DNA of 64,000 nt from Lachnospiraceae bacterium (GTDB lineage: Bacteria > Bacillota > Clostridia > Lachnospirales > Lachnospiraceae). The translations under genes and the position numbers were made by a program. Position 1 is the first letter of the stretch, and every line of letters begins with the position of its first letter. The stretch lies in assembly GCA_910575555.1 (NCBI GenBank), contig CAJTFX010000024.1, positions 1 through 64,000 of the forward strand, in the 5' to 3' direction. Under the pieces are notes generated by a model. It saw only the letters and a program-made list of their open reading frames with translations. It was not told the DNA's origin and did no database searches. Below, one piece after another: positions 51,710 to 60,508 of this stretch.

Positions 51710-52570
51710 CTACGGCTCCATCATCTTGGTAATCCTTGCAGCGACTTCCGCATTCATGGCTGCAAGAATATCGCTTCTGGCGTCTGTTTTCATATTCTCA
51801 AGAATCTTCACTACCAGTTTCAGGTTATCCTGCATCGCTTCCATAATCGCCGCCGCCTGCTTGGGCTTCATCTCAGAGTAAGTCTTGGCATATTCTTCGA
51901 TTTCAGCATCCGCCTCCTGCTGCTGTACCACCTGTTTGTACAGCACTTCCGCATTGGCCGGATCAATACTCTCATAATATGCTTTATATTCAGATATATC
52001 GGGTGCATTTTCGTTGAACACAACCTCTTTATAAAATTTCGTTTTTTCCTCTTCAAAGGCGGACTGTTCATTTTCAAATTCCCGCAGTCTGGCCACTTCT
52101 GCTTCCAATTGGGACACATAATCAGAATTGCCCTTAGACTGGGACTGAGTATCAGATAATTCCACTTCCAGTTCTTTAATCCGCGCAATTGCTTCGTCCA
52201 ATGTAGTGTATGGATACTGTGCGTCCACCACCGGCTCTTTCTCTGTCTCCGGCAAAATCTTGTTGATGACAGGGACGTCTTTTAAAATCGGATGGAGCAC
52301 TGTGGAGCCGAATCCGCCGATATCCATCTTAATGATAAGGGCAAGTATTGCCAGCCAGATAGCGATGAACACAATTGTGGCAAGAATCACTGCGAGCTTA
52401 CTTCCGCCGCTTTCCTCTTCTTCCTGTGATTCCTCTTCCTGCATCTGTTTCTTTTCTGCTTTTCTCTGCTTCTTTTCTTCTTTCTTCCTGGCTCTCTCCG
52501 CCTTCTTCTGGGCTTTTTTGTCTAAAGCTCCGCCCTCTTCACCTGCCTGGTCTAAGATATCTTCTGCCAT
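51710..52570 (-). CDS. YlxF/MotE-like membrane protein
   Basis: About 286 residues: a charged cytoplasmic start with KKEEKKQRKAEKKQ, one membrane helix (LAVILATIVFIAIWLAILALII), coiled coil, and a C-terminal MgtE-N-like domain (YSEMKPKQAAAIMEAMQDNLKLVVKILENMK). It corresponds to YlxF in the Bacillus operon and to MotE-like chaperones of the stator. ATG 52570 follows GGTGG; an ATG at 52600 inside fliJ is the alternative. Confidence 0.85.
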   Translation of the reverse strand: MAEDILDQAGEEGGALDKKAQKKAERARKKEEKKQRKAEKKQMQEEESQEEEESGGSKLAVILATIVFIAIWLAILALIIKMDIGGFGSTVLHPILKDVPVINKILPETEKEPVVDAQYPYTTLDEAIARIKELEVELSDTQSQSKGNSDYVSQLEAEVARLREFENEQSAFEEEKTKFYKEVVFNENAPDISEYKAYYESIDPANAEVLYKQVVQQQEADAEIEEYAKTYSEMKPKQAAAIMEAMQDNLKLVVKILENMKTDARSDILAAMNAEVAARITKMMEP

Positions 52571-52583
52571 ACTGTCCACCACC

Positions 52584-53033
52584 TTATTTTTCCTCGGCAT
52601 GATTGTGGGTAAAACTTACCAGTTCATCCACTGCCTTGCTTTCTTCTTTTTCCAGTTCCTTTTTAAATTCCTCAAAGGCTTTGTCTTTCAGAATCTCATG
52701 GGTTTTCCGCTCAGTCATTACATTCTGCAGCTTCTTTCTCGCGCTTTCCAAGTTACGCTCCGCCACATGGACTGCCACCACCTGATTCTGGATGTTTCCT
52801 TTTACTGTCTCAATGGCAATGCGGTTCAGCTTGATTTCCTGAAAATCCAACCGCTCAGATACAAGCTCTCTGGCATGGGCCTCATAGGCGCTTCTGCGCT
52901 GCCGCAGCAGTTCCAGTTTTTCTTCTTCCTGATTCAGCCTGGAAGCTGCCAGGGAAAAAGAAGTCTTAGCCTGTGTCTCCAGCTTGTATTTCACATTCAG
53001 AATATTCTGCATCTTATATGTAAACTTCGCCAT
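52584..53033 (-). CDS. fliJ: Flagellar export chaperone FliJ
   Basis: 149 residues, all-helical coiled coil typical of FliJ (FTYKMQNILNVKYKLETQAKTSFSLAASRLNQEEEKLELLRQRR). It links the FliI ATPase to FlhA and escorts substrates. It begins three bases after fliI. Confidence 0.92.
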   Translation of the reverse strand: MAKFTYKMQNILNVKYKLETQAKTSFSLAASRLNQEEEKLELLRQRRSAYEAHARELVSERLDFQEIKLNRIAIETVKGNIQNQVVAVHVAERNLESARKKLQNVMTERKTHEILKDKAFEEFKKELEKEESKAVDELVSFTHNHAEEK

Positions 53034-53036
53034 AGC

Positions 53037-54341
53037 TTAGAACAATCCTTCCATCATACTCATAATCTCTTCAAAAGAAAACTTATCATGGGTTTCCTGA
53101 AGCAGAAATTCATTTACTGCATCAATCTTTTCTATGGCATAGTCAATATTCTTATTTGAACCGGATTTATAGGCTCCGATATTAATCAAATCCTCTGCTT
53201 CCTGATAAGTTGCCATTACATTTTTCAATTTCCCGGCTGTCTCTTTGTGTTTGCTGTCCGCAATGGCGCTCATGACACGGGAAATGCTCTGTAATACATC
53301 AATAGCCGGATAATGGTTCTTATGGGCCAGTTTCCGGTCTAACATAATATGTCCGTCCAGGATACTTCTTGCAGTATCCGTAATCGGTTCGTTAAAGTCG
53401 TCTCCGTCTACCAGAACGGTATACAATCCGGTAATGGAGCCTCTGTCTGAATTGCCGGCCCTCTCTAAGAGTTTGGGCATCTCAGAGTACACACTGGGCG
53501 GATATCCTCTGGTGACCGGCGGTTCTCCGGAAGCCAGGCCGATTTCCCGCTGCGCCATGGAAAAACGTGTCAGTGAATCCATCATCAGCAGTACGTCCTT
53601 GCCCTGATCCCTGAAATATTCCGCAATGGCAGTGGCAGTCTTTGCCGCGTTTCTCCGAAGCAGCGCAGGCCGGTCGGAAGTGGCTACAATCACAACGGAT
53701 CTGCGCATTCCTTCTTCTCCCATATCCCGCTCAATAAATTCCCGGACTTCCCTGCCCCGCTCTCCAATCAGCGCAATTACATTGATATCCGCTTTCGTAT
53801 TTCTTGCAAACATTCCCAGCAATGTACTTTTTCCTACGCCGGAACCGGCGAAGATCCCGATTCTCTGGCCTTTACCCACCGTAATCAGGCCGTCCACCGC
53901 TTTCACTCCCAGAGGGAGCACTTCACTGATAATCACACGGTCCATAGGGTCCGGAGGAGGGGCGTCCACCGGATATTCTTCCCGCAGGCTCAGTTCTTCA
54001 ATATCTGTCGGCCGTCCCATACCGTCTAAGGTATGGCCCAGCATTTCATCTCCTACACAAACAGACAAAGGATGTCCCGTATTCTCTACGATACATCCCA
54101 CGCCTAATCCCTCTACACTTTCATAAGGCATTAGAAGCAGTCTTTTATCCCGGAAACCAACTACTTCTGCCATAATTGAAATATTCCTGTTCTTATCAAT
54201 AATGATTCTGCACAAGTCATTCAGTTTGGCATTCGGTCCCACAGACTCAATCGTAAGTCCTACAATTTTAACCACTTTCCCCAGATGTCTGTAATAATTT
54301 CTGTCGGCTAATTGATAGTATTTATCCAAATTATATGTCAC
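53037..54341 (-). CDS. fliI: Flagellum-specific ATPase FliI
   Basis: 434 residues. Walker A AGSGVGKS at 165-172, ALIGERGREVREFIERD, Walker B VLLMMDSLTRFSMAQREIGLASGEPP and the ATPase alpha/beta signature PSVYSEMPKLLERAG. It energises early steps of export. Start ATG 54341 is 12 bases after fliH. Confidence 0.97.
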   Translation of the reverse strand: MTYNLDKYYQLADRNYYRHLGKVVKIVGLTIESVGPNAKLNDLCRIIIDKNRNISIMAEVVGFRDKRLLLMPYESVEGLGVGCIVENTGHPLSVCVGDEMLGHTLDGMGRPTDIEELSLREEYPVDAPPPDPMDRVIISEVLPLGVKAVDGLITVGKGQRIGIFAGSGVGKSTLLGMFARNTKADINVIALIGERGREVREFIERDMGEEGMRRSVVIVATSDRPALLRRNAAKTATAIAEYFRDQGKDVLLMMDSLTRFSMAQREIGLASGEPPVTRGYPPSVYSEMPKLLERAGNSDRGSITGLYTVLVDGDDFNEPITDTARSILDGHIMLDRKLAHKNHYPAIDVLQSISRVMSAIADSKHKETAGKLKNVMATYQEAEDLINIGAYKSGSNKNIDYAIEKIDAVNEFLLQETHDKFSFEEIMSMMEGLF

Positions 54342-54353
54342 AATATTTCTTCC

Positions 54354-55190
54354 TCACAAACTTAATGACCGCAGCGCTTTGATCAGATGCTCAAGCTGGA
54401 CGTCTGAACCGCAGTCAAAGATACCGGAATCTGTTTCAATCATGCATTGTCTCTCTTTCAGGCTTGCATCCGCCATCACCTCTACATTTACAGCGCCGCC
54501 CACCTGTTCTGTAATCTCATTTTTATGAGTTTCCACATATTCATAATCTTTCAGACTCACCCTTATCTGGAAGTCTTTTGTTCCTTCTGTGCTTAAAATT
54601 GTCTGCTGGATCAGATAAATCAATATCTCCTTTTTATCGTCAAACTGTACATGGAATACTTTCTCAAATACATCTGCAACAATATCTACAAGATAAGGCT
54701 CTAATTCCTCAATCTTCTGCCGGTACTCTTCCTCCATCCGGCGCTGTTCTTCTTCCATCCGGCTTCTCTGAACAGCCAGCTCAGCGGCAGCCTTCTCGTT
54801 CCCCTCCTGAATACCGCTGTTATAACCGGTTTCATAACCATTCTCTTCCGCCTGTTTCCGAATGGAGACTGCCTGTTCATTGGCCTGGGCGAGCACTGCT
54901 TCAGCCCGGCTGCGGGCTTCTGCAAGAATCTCCTCAGCCTCCTGCCTGGCATTCTCCAACAGTTCCTCCGGACTAATCTCCTCTTCCTTGGGAACTGCGT
55001 CCACCAGCTCCATAGACAGCCCTTCCACAAAGCCGTCGGCAGACTGGCCGCCGGCCAATTTCTGAACCATTTCCCGCCTCAATTCCTGCATCCGCTCTTC
55101 TACACGGTCATTGGAATTGATAATTCTTGTATTGCTGTTATTGGCAACGACATACCGCTGCTTATACAAATTAGACAACGATCTCGTCAC
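54354..55190 (-). CDS. fliH: Flagellar assembly protein FliH
   Basis: 278 residues. A long Glu/Ala coiled coil (ENARQEAEEILAEARSRAEAVLAQANEQ) and a C-terminal FliH domain (LVDIVADVFEKVFHVQFDDKKEILIYLI). It regulates FliI and tethers it to the C-ring. Start GTG 55190 overlaps fliG by 20 bases; TTG 55178 (MSNLYKQRYVVANN) lies ten bases after GGAGGT and is plausible. Confidence 0.92.
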   Translation of the reverse strand: MTRSLSNLYKQRYVVANNSNTRIINSNDRVEERMQELRREMVQKLAGGQSADGFVEGLSMELVDAVPKEEEISPEELLENARQEAEEILAEARSRAEAVLAQANEQAVSIRKQAEENGYETGYNSGIQEGNEKAAAELAVQRSRMEEEQRRMEEEYRQKIEELEPYLVDIVADVFEKVFHVQFDDKKEILIYLIQQTILSTEGTKDFQIRVSLKDYEYVETHKNEITEQVGGAVNVEVMADASLKERQCMIETDSGIFDCGSDVQLEHLIKALRSLSL

Positions 55191-56181
55191 CTCCGCCTCT
55201 GGAGATTACAATTTCTGCAGAATCCTCCAGTTTACGTATAATACCTACAATCTTCTGCTGCGCTTCTTCTACATCCTTCATACGCACCGGTCCCATAAAC
55301 TCCATATCTTCCTTAATCATGGTTGCCAGACGTTTGGACATATTTTTAAAGATAACATTCTGTACATCTTCATTTGCCGCTTTCAGGGCAATACCCAAAT
55401 CATTATTGTCCACATCCCGAAGCACACGCTGGATTGCACGGTCGTCCAGAAGAAGAATATCCTCGAATACGAACATCTTCTTACGGATTTCATCTGCCAA
55501 TTCTGGTTCTTCGATTTCAAGTGTTTCCATAATATGCTTCTCGGTAGAACGGTCTACGGTGTTCAAAATGGAAACAATCGCATCCACACCGCCTACAATT
55601 GTATAATCCTGATTTACTAATGTAGAAAGTTTTCGTTCCAACACACGCTCCACTTCCTTAATAACATCTGGTGAAGTCCGATCCATCAAAGCGATACGCT
55701 TTGCAACATCCGCCTGTTTCTCCGGAACCAGCGAGCCGATGATCATGGCTGACTGCCCTGCAGACAAGTATGACAAAATCATAGCGATTGTCTGAGGATG
55801 TTCATCCTGGATAAAGTTCAATAACTGAGCCGGATCTGTCTTTCGCACAAACTCAAAAGGACGTACCTGAAGAGAAGCAGTAAGCTTGGAGATAACTCCC
55901 TGCGCCTTTTCTTCTCCCAGCGCCTTTTCCAACAATTCCTTGGCATAGCCGATACCGCCTTCCGCGATATACTGCTGGGCCAGACAAACCTGATAAAATT
56001 CATTTAATACATCTTCTTTTGTCTGGGGAGATATGCTTCTGGTATTGGCAATTTCCAGAGTCAGTTCTTCAATTTCTTCTTCTTTCAAATGTTTGAATAT
56101 AGAAGCTGATTTTTCCGGCCCCAGTGCAATCAGCAGTATTGCCGCTTTCTGGACGCCATTATATTCTTCTGAATTTGCCAT
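55171..56181 (-). CDS. fliG: Flagellar motor switch protein FliG
   Basis: 336 residues with three armadillo-like domains: KAAILLIALGPEKSASIFKHLKEEEIEEL, LLNFIQDEHPQTIAMILSYLS and the torque domain VFEDILLLDDRAIQRVLRDVD with its charged helix. It joins FliF, FliM and MotA. ATG 56181 is four bases after fliF. Confidence 0.97.
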   Translation of the reverse strand: MANSEEYNGVQKAAILLIALGPEKSASIFKHLKEEEIEELTLEIANTRSISPQTKEDVLNEFYQVCLAQQYIAEGGIGYAKELLEKALGEEKAQGVISKLTASLQVRPFEFVRKTDPAQLLNFIQDEHPQTIAMILSYLSAGQSAMIIGSLVPEKQADVAKRIALMDRTSPDVIKEVERVLERKLSTLVNQDYTIVGGVDAIVSILNTVDRSTEKHIMETLEIEEPELADEIRKKMFVFEDILLLDDRAIQRVLRDVDNNDLGIALKAANEDVQNVIFKNMSKRLATMIKEDMEFMGPVRMKDVEEAQQKIVGIIRKLEDSAEIVISRGGGDEIVV

Positions 56182-56185
56182 AACT

Positions 56186-57796
56186 CTATTCCCACTCCTC
56201 GTTCAGCCAGTTACGCAGCAAAGAAGCCACTGCTTCTGGGTTTTCATCAACAAATTTCTCTATCAGGATACGCGTCTCTGATTTATCAGAGAATCCGATA
56301 TCCTCCAGAGATTCCTCTTCTGCTTCTTTGGTAGATGCCAGAAGGGATTCCACGGAAAGCTCCGGCTCCACTTCAGCAACCTGCTGTTCCCTTCTGGTAC
56401 TGCGGAACACCACATATCCCAACATTGCCATAATAATCAGCGCAATTGCCACCGGCAGATAATCCATCACGCCCCGGCCGCCGTTATCTGAATATTCAAA
56501 AAACGGCACTTCATACCCTACTACCATGACATTTTCTTCCGGAAATCCGGTGGCCCTTGCCACCATCTGCACAAAATCTTCATCCAGATCCATCCGTACC
56601 CGTTCCCGGTTTGCCGCTACAAATTCATCAAAGGTCATATCATCCAACTGACCGCTGGCCTTAAGGGCATCTTCATTGTAGTTACGGTACTGGCTTGCCA
56701 CCACGGTAATAGAGGAATTCTCATAATTTACTTCCCCGACGCCGCCGGTGCTCTCCCGAATCAGCTCATTGGTATTGTAATTCTCATTTAATTCTTCTGT
56801 GGTCTGACTGGAGGTTGCTCCGTCTTCTAACATATATCCGGTATCATCATCATTAGTATCCGTTCCTGGAACGCCTTCCACGCCACCGGTGGTCTCTGAT
56901 GTAAAAGTCCTTCTGCTGGATACCGGGCCGTGATCCTGCCCTTCCGGCGTAGAATACTCATGGCTGGTCTCTTTCGTCTCTGTAAAACTTACATCCAGAT
57001 TTAATCCAACGGAAACATTGTTAAAAACATTCGTTCCCATCATAATATCCTTGACCTGGCTCTTTACTGCGCTCTCGGCCTTGCTCTTATAGGAAAGCTG
57101 CGTATTGGCTGCCCCCATGGCCGTTGCGGAATCTCCGCCGGAAAACAGCATATTTCCGGAGCTATCCAAAATGGAAATATCGTCCGTTCCCTTGTTGCCG
57201 ATTGCCGTTGCAATCCATCTGGCCAGTCCTGCCGCTGTATCTTCGTCCATCTCTCCGGACAAAGTCAGGGTAACTGCCGCATAGGAATCTTCCTGCAACG
57301 CCAGTACCGTGCCGTCGTCCACCGGCATACTCAAATTAACGGTTGCAGAATTCACACCGTCTAGCTGCTGCAAATCCTCTTCTAACTGTTTCTCCAAATA
57401 AAGCTGATAACGCTTGGATTTGTCTGACTCTGTCGTACTGAAACCGCCTTCAAATACGTTATTCAAATCGTATGAAGAAGCCGGTATTCCATTCTCTCCC
57501 AGTAAAATGGAAGCATTCGCCCTGTCCTCTGTCTTAACCTGAAAATCAAGTCCGTCCTCCGAGACTTCATAATATATCTCTTCTCCATCCAACAGTTCCT
57601 TGACCTGAGCCGCTTCCTTCGTATCCACGCAGCTTCTGATCGGCACCATCGTAGGCGTTGTCAATATCTTGGTGACAATGATCAAGCCTACAATCACCGC
57701 AACTGCGATACTTGCAATCAAAGTTTTCTGTTTAACAGAAAACTTATTCCACCATTCGAGGACCCTTTGGGGCACCTCTCTCACTCTTTCCTGCAT
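56186..57796 (-). CDS. fliF: Flagellar MS-ring protein FliF
   Basis: 536 residues. Membrane helices near the N-terminus (QKTLIASIAVAVIVGLIIVTKIL) and C-terminus (GVMDYLPVAIALIIMAMLGYVVF) flank YscJ-like domains (MVPIRSCVDTKEAAQVKELLDGE...). The very C-terminal helix binds FliG. ATG 57796 (MQERVREVPQ) follows GGTGGAG; the GTG four codons earlier is inside that site. Confidence 0.95.
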   Translation of the reverse strand: MQERVREVPQRVLEWWNKFSVKQKTLIASIAVAVIVGLIIVTKILTTPTMVPIRSCVDTKEAAQVKELLDGEEIYYEVSEDGLDFQVKTEDRANASILLGENGIPASSYDLNNVFEGGFSTTESDKSKRYQLYLEKQLEEDLQQLDGVNSATVNLSMPVDDGTVLALQEDSYAAVTLTLSGEMDEDTAAGLARWIATAIGNKGTDDISILDSSGNMLFSGGDSATAMGAANTQLSYKSKAESAVKSQVKDIMMGTNVFNNVSVGLNLDVSFTETKETSHEYSTPEGQDHGPVSSRRTFTSETTGGVEGVPGTDTNDDDTGYMLEDGATSSQTTEELNENYNTNELIRESTGGVGEVNYENSSITVVASQYRNYNEDALKASGQLDDMTFDEFVAANRERVRMDLDEDFVQMVARATGFPEENVMVVGYEVPFFEYSDNGGRGVMDYLPVAIALIIMAMLGYVVFRSTRREQQVAEVEPELSVESLLASTKEAEEESLEDIGFSDKSETRILIEKFVDENPEAVASLLRNWLNEEWE

Positions 57797-57851
57797 GTGA
57801 CTCTCCACCCATCCCGTTCATATGTAATATTCATCTGTTTACACTAAAATG

Positions 57852-58163
57852 TTAAATCTGCATATTCATAATCTCTTTGTAGGCTTCAAGCATTTTATCT
57901 CTGACCGCTACGGTATAATTCAAAGTAATGTCTGCCTTTTCCTGTATTGCCATCAGTTCATGGGTGTTGGTCGCATACCCCAGCATAAACTGCATCTCTG
58001 CCTCTTCTGCCTTATTCTGCGCATCATTTGCTTCATTGATCATACCCATGGCTGACTGAAGCATGCTTTCAAATCCTTTGTCCTTTACGGTAATCTGTTC
58101 ATTCTCCAATGCAGCGTTCTTTATGTACTCTGAACCCACGCTGCTTAACACTGATATGTCCAT
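57852..58163 (-). CDS. fliE: Basal-body MS ring-rod adapter FliE
   Basis: 103 residues ending in the FliE signature THELMAIQEKADITLNYTVAVRDKMLEAYKEIMNMQI. Joins the rod to the MS ring. ATG 58163 has GGGAGG ten bases upstream. Confidence 0.95.
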   Translation of the reverse strand: MDISVLSSVGSEYIKNAALENEQITVKDKGFESMLQSAMGMINEANDAQNKAEEAEMQFMLGYATNTHELMAIQEKADITLNYTVAVRDKMLEAYKEIMNMQI

Positions 58164-58256
58164 AATTAAAAAGCCTCCCTGACCCTGTGTTTCTCATCTT
58201 TCGGCATCACCTGTCATCTGCATCCTCTGCCAGGCGGCAGAATAGGCAGGATTAAG

Positions 58257-58697
58257 TTATTTGCCCAGCTCCAAACCCTTTAATGCAATTGCCTTGCTGG
58301 TCTCAAATGCCGTTAAATTCGCCTCGTAAGACCTGCTTGCGTCTATCATATTTGTCATCTCTGTTATAATATTTACATTCGGATAAGATACATATCCATT
58401 CTCATCTGCATCCGGATGGGACGGGTCGTATTTCATCACGTATTCGCTTTCTGTATCCTCAGAAACCTTGGACACCTTCACCCCGTTGCCCAGATAAGCC
58501 GCCTGAGTGTTGCTTAAAACCTTACTGAAGGGCGTCACCTGCTTCTCCCGGAAGGTTACAATCTTGCGGGTATACGGCGTTCCGTCTTCTGTTCTTGTAG
58601 TTGTAACATTCGCAACGTTCTCAGAAATCACATCCATACGGAACCGCTGCGCAGTCAATGCTGACGTATTAATATCAAATGACTGAAATAATGACAT
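58257..58697 (-). CDS. flgC: Proximal rod protein FlgC
   Basis: 146 residues with the rod motif FDINTSALTAQRFRMDVISENVANVTTTRT and C-terminal helix NMIDASRSYEANLTAFETSKAIALKGLELGK. ATG 58697 follows GGGAGG at eight bases; the ATG two codons earlier is too close to it. Confidence 0.95.
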   Translation of the reverse strand: MSLFQSFDINTSALTAQRFRMDVISENVANVTTTRTEDGTPYTRKIVTFREKQVTPFSKVLSNTQAAYLGNGVKVSKVSEDTESEYVMKYDPSHPDADENGYVSYPNVNIITEMTNMIDASRSYEANLTAFETSKAIALKGLELGK

Positions 58698-58730
58698 GTT
58701 CATTCCTCCCAGCTTTTTTATTTTTCACCG

Positions 58731-59129
58731 CTACTTTATCACACTCTTAATTCTCTGAAATTCTCTGGTCATGCTGTCAATCAGCGCATTATACTGAATT
58801 CTTGTGGATGCAAGCTCTGCGTATTCCTGTTCCGGATCAACGCTGTTGCCGTCTAAGCGGTAGGAATAATTCTCAATATCCGTATAAATCTCCGCATCCA
58901 GGTGATCCATATGGCCTTTGTTGATCTCGCTGACTTTCTCGTCCAGGGAAACATACTTCATCTTTCCAAGTTCCCGCTGAAGCAGCCCTTCAAAATTCAC
59001 ATCCTGACGCTTATACCCGGGCGTATCCCCATTGGCAATATTCTGGCTGATGGCAGTGTCCCGCAGCCAGGCAGCGTCCGCCGCTTTATTCATTATATCA
59101 ATGTAATCATACATTCCGCTAGCTATCAT
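58731..59129 (-). CDS. flgB: Proximal rod protein FlgB, first gene of the motility operon
   Basis: 132 residues: DYIDIMNKAADAAWLRDTAISQNIANGDTPGYKRQDVNF is the FlgB signature, and the C-terminal helix is ELASTRIQYNALIDSMTREFQRIKSVI. ATG 59129 follows AAAGGAGC. A sigma-A promoter lies 70-100 bases upstream. Confidence 0.95.
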   Translation of the reverse strand: MIASGMYDYIDIMNKAADAAWLRDTAISQNIANGDTPGYKRQDVNFEGLLQRELGKMKYVSLDEKVSEINKGHMDHLDAEIYTDIENYSYRLDGNSVDPEQEYAELASTRIQYNALIDSMTREFQRIKSVIK

Positions 59130-59578
59130 TCCAAATTGCTCCTTTCTTCAGATTATTTCCCTAATTCCCCGTACTGCAATAAAATTCTATTCTTCTATAT
59201 TATAAATTATCCTACTAATAATGCAAGCATTTTTTTGCAGTTTTTTTGTGATTTTTAGACTATAATGTGCTATCCCGTCGATGATTTTGCCGCTGCTGCC
59301 GGTTTTCGGCGGCTGTCTTTGGTATCTCCTGGTATTTTTTACCAGCTTTATTTTGGCAGATTTTTTCTTCTTATTAAATGGATATACTGCACACAGATGT
59401 ACTGCTAAATTTCTTTTTGGTCTTTTTTTCGCAAAATGCTTCTGTTTCTTCGCATTTTGCTGCCATGTTTAAATTCCAATCCCTTCTTTCTTACACACAA
59501 AAGCGGGACTTATCACTACAGATTTCACTTACCGCTGCAGTCCACAAATCCCTTTTGTAATAAAATAACCAAATCCGT
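59130..59578. other. Intergenic region between codY and flgB, 449 bases
   Basis: Holds the flgB promoter (59199-59226). An inverted repeat GCAAAATGC/GCATTTTGC at 59431-59460 has A rather than T after it on the coding strand, so it is a poor terminator. A 30-residue minus-strand frame (59374-59466, MAAKCEETEAFCEKKTKKKF) is possible but unsupported. ACAAAAGGGA/TCCCGCTTTTGT arms around 59500-59557 could be a weak codY terminator. Confidence 0.5.
59199..59226 (-). promoter_or_regulatory. Sigma-A promoter of the fla/che operon
   Basis: On the minus strand TTGCAT (59226-59221), 16 bases, and a perfect TATAAT (59204-59199), about 70 bases before the flgB start. The spacer is AT-rich. No clear CodY box was found here. 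Confidence 0.65.
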
Positions 59579-60367
59579 TTAGTTATGTTTCGTATTCTCT
59601 TTTTTGATTTTATCCAGTTCGTCAAACACCACGTCGTTCAACACTTTTATGTATGTGCCCTTCATCCCTGAAGAGCGGGATTCAATTACCCCTGCGCTTT
59701 CAAACTTCCTTAAAGCATTGACAATCACGCTTCTGGTAATTCCTACCCTGTCGGCAATCTTGCTTGCCACCAGGATTCCTTCCTTGCCTTCCATTTCGTC
59801 AAAAATATGGGTAATCGCTTCCAGTTCAGAAAACGAAAGCGTACCGATGGCAGATTTTACAATCTGAACCTTCCGGTTCTCCTCGGCGCTCTCCTCATTC
59901 ACAGAGCGCATCATCTCCAGTCCCACCACGGTTGTTCCATACTCGCTTAAAATAATATCATCAATATCATACTGCTGCTCCAGACGGTATACAAACAAAG
60001 TTCCAAGCCTCTCCCCTGCAATGTCTATGGGAGTAATAATTGCCCGGTATCTGCACACATCCTCTAACACAAATCCCAGCGTCTCAAGATTGACGTTCTC
60101 CTTGGTGGATAAAATGCCCAACAAACGTTCATTCAACAGTGGATCAATAAATCCTCCTACCTGATCTGCAATTAATTCTTTGATTTCCTCTGTTCCTTCA
60201 CTGCGGCTGGTTCCAAGCACCTTGCCTTTCTTACTGATCACAAGAATATTTGAATCCAAAATCTCTGTTAAAACTTCACAAATATCGCTGAATACTACCT
60301 TTGAGGAATTATTGTTATGAAGTAATTTATTGATTTTTCTCGTCTTATCTAACAACTGGACACCCAT
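59579..60367 (-). CDS. codY: GTP- and branched-chain-amino-acid-sensing repressor CodY
   Basis: 262 residues. N-terminal GAF domain (LLDKTRKINKLLHNNN...CEVLTEILDSNILVISKKGKVLG) binds isoleucine/valine; the C-terminal winged helix (EGILVASKIADRVGITRSVIVNALRKFESAGVIESRSSGMKGTYIKVLN) binds DNA. Global nutritional regulator that also represses motility in Bacillus. ATG 60367 follows GGGAGGAG. Its place directly before flgB is as in Bacillus. Confidence 0.96.
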   Translation of the reverse strand: MGVQLLDKTRKINKLLHNNNSSKVVFSDICEVLTEILDSNILVISKKGKVLGTSRSEGTEEIKELIADQVGGFIDPLLNERLLGILSTKENVNLETLGFVLEDVCRYRAIITPIDIAGERLGTLFVYRLEQQYDIDDIILSEYGTTVVGLEMMRSVNEESAEENRKVQIVKSAIGTLSFSELEAITHIFDEMEGKEGILVASKIADRVGITRSVIVNALRKFESAGVIESRSSGMKGTYIKVLNDVVFDELDKIKKENTKHN

Positions 60368-60414
60368 AAAACTCCTCCCACGTTAAACTCTAAACATCTG
60401 TTGTATTATTTTGA

Positions 60415-60443
60415 ATTCTACCATGCTTTCCGACAAATTTCAA
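60415..60443 (-). promoter_or_regulatory. Sigma-A promoter of codY
   Basis: On the minus strand TTGAAA (60443-60438), a 17-base spacer and TAGAAT (60420-60415), about 50 bases before the codY start. It lies in the short gap after topA. Confidence 0.65.
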
Positions 60444-60508
60444 TAACTTTCTGACTTTTTTCATATTTTCTTTGGCAGAAATTTATATTTTCTAACTATT
60501 CCCTGCCG

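Noticed and set aside
59374-59466. 30-residue frame between codY and flgB
   Set aside because: It spans an inverted repeat, has only a mediocre ribosome site and shows no recognisable pattern.
59130-60508. CodY box near the flgB or codY promoter
   Set aside because: No stretch comes close enough to AATTTTCWGAAAATT to be claimed; the best had about six mismatches.
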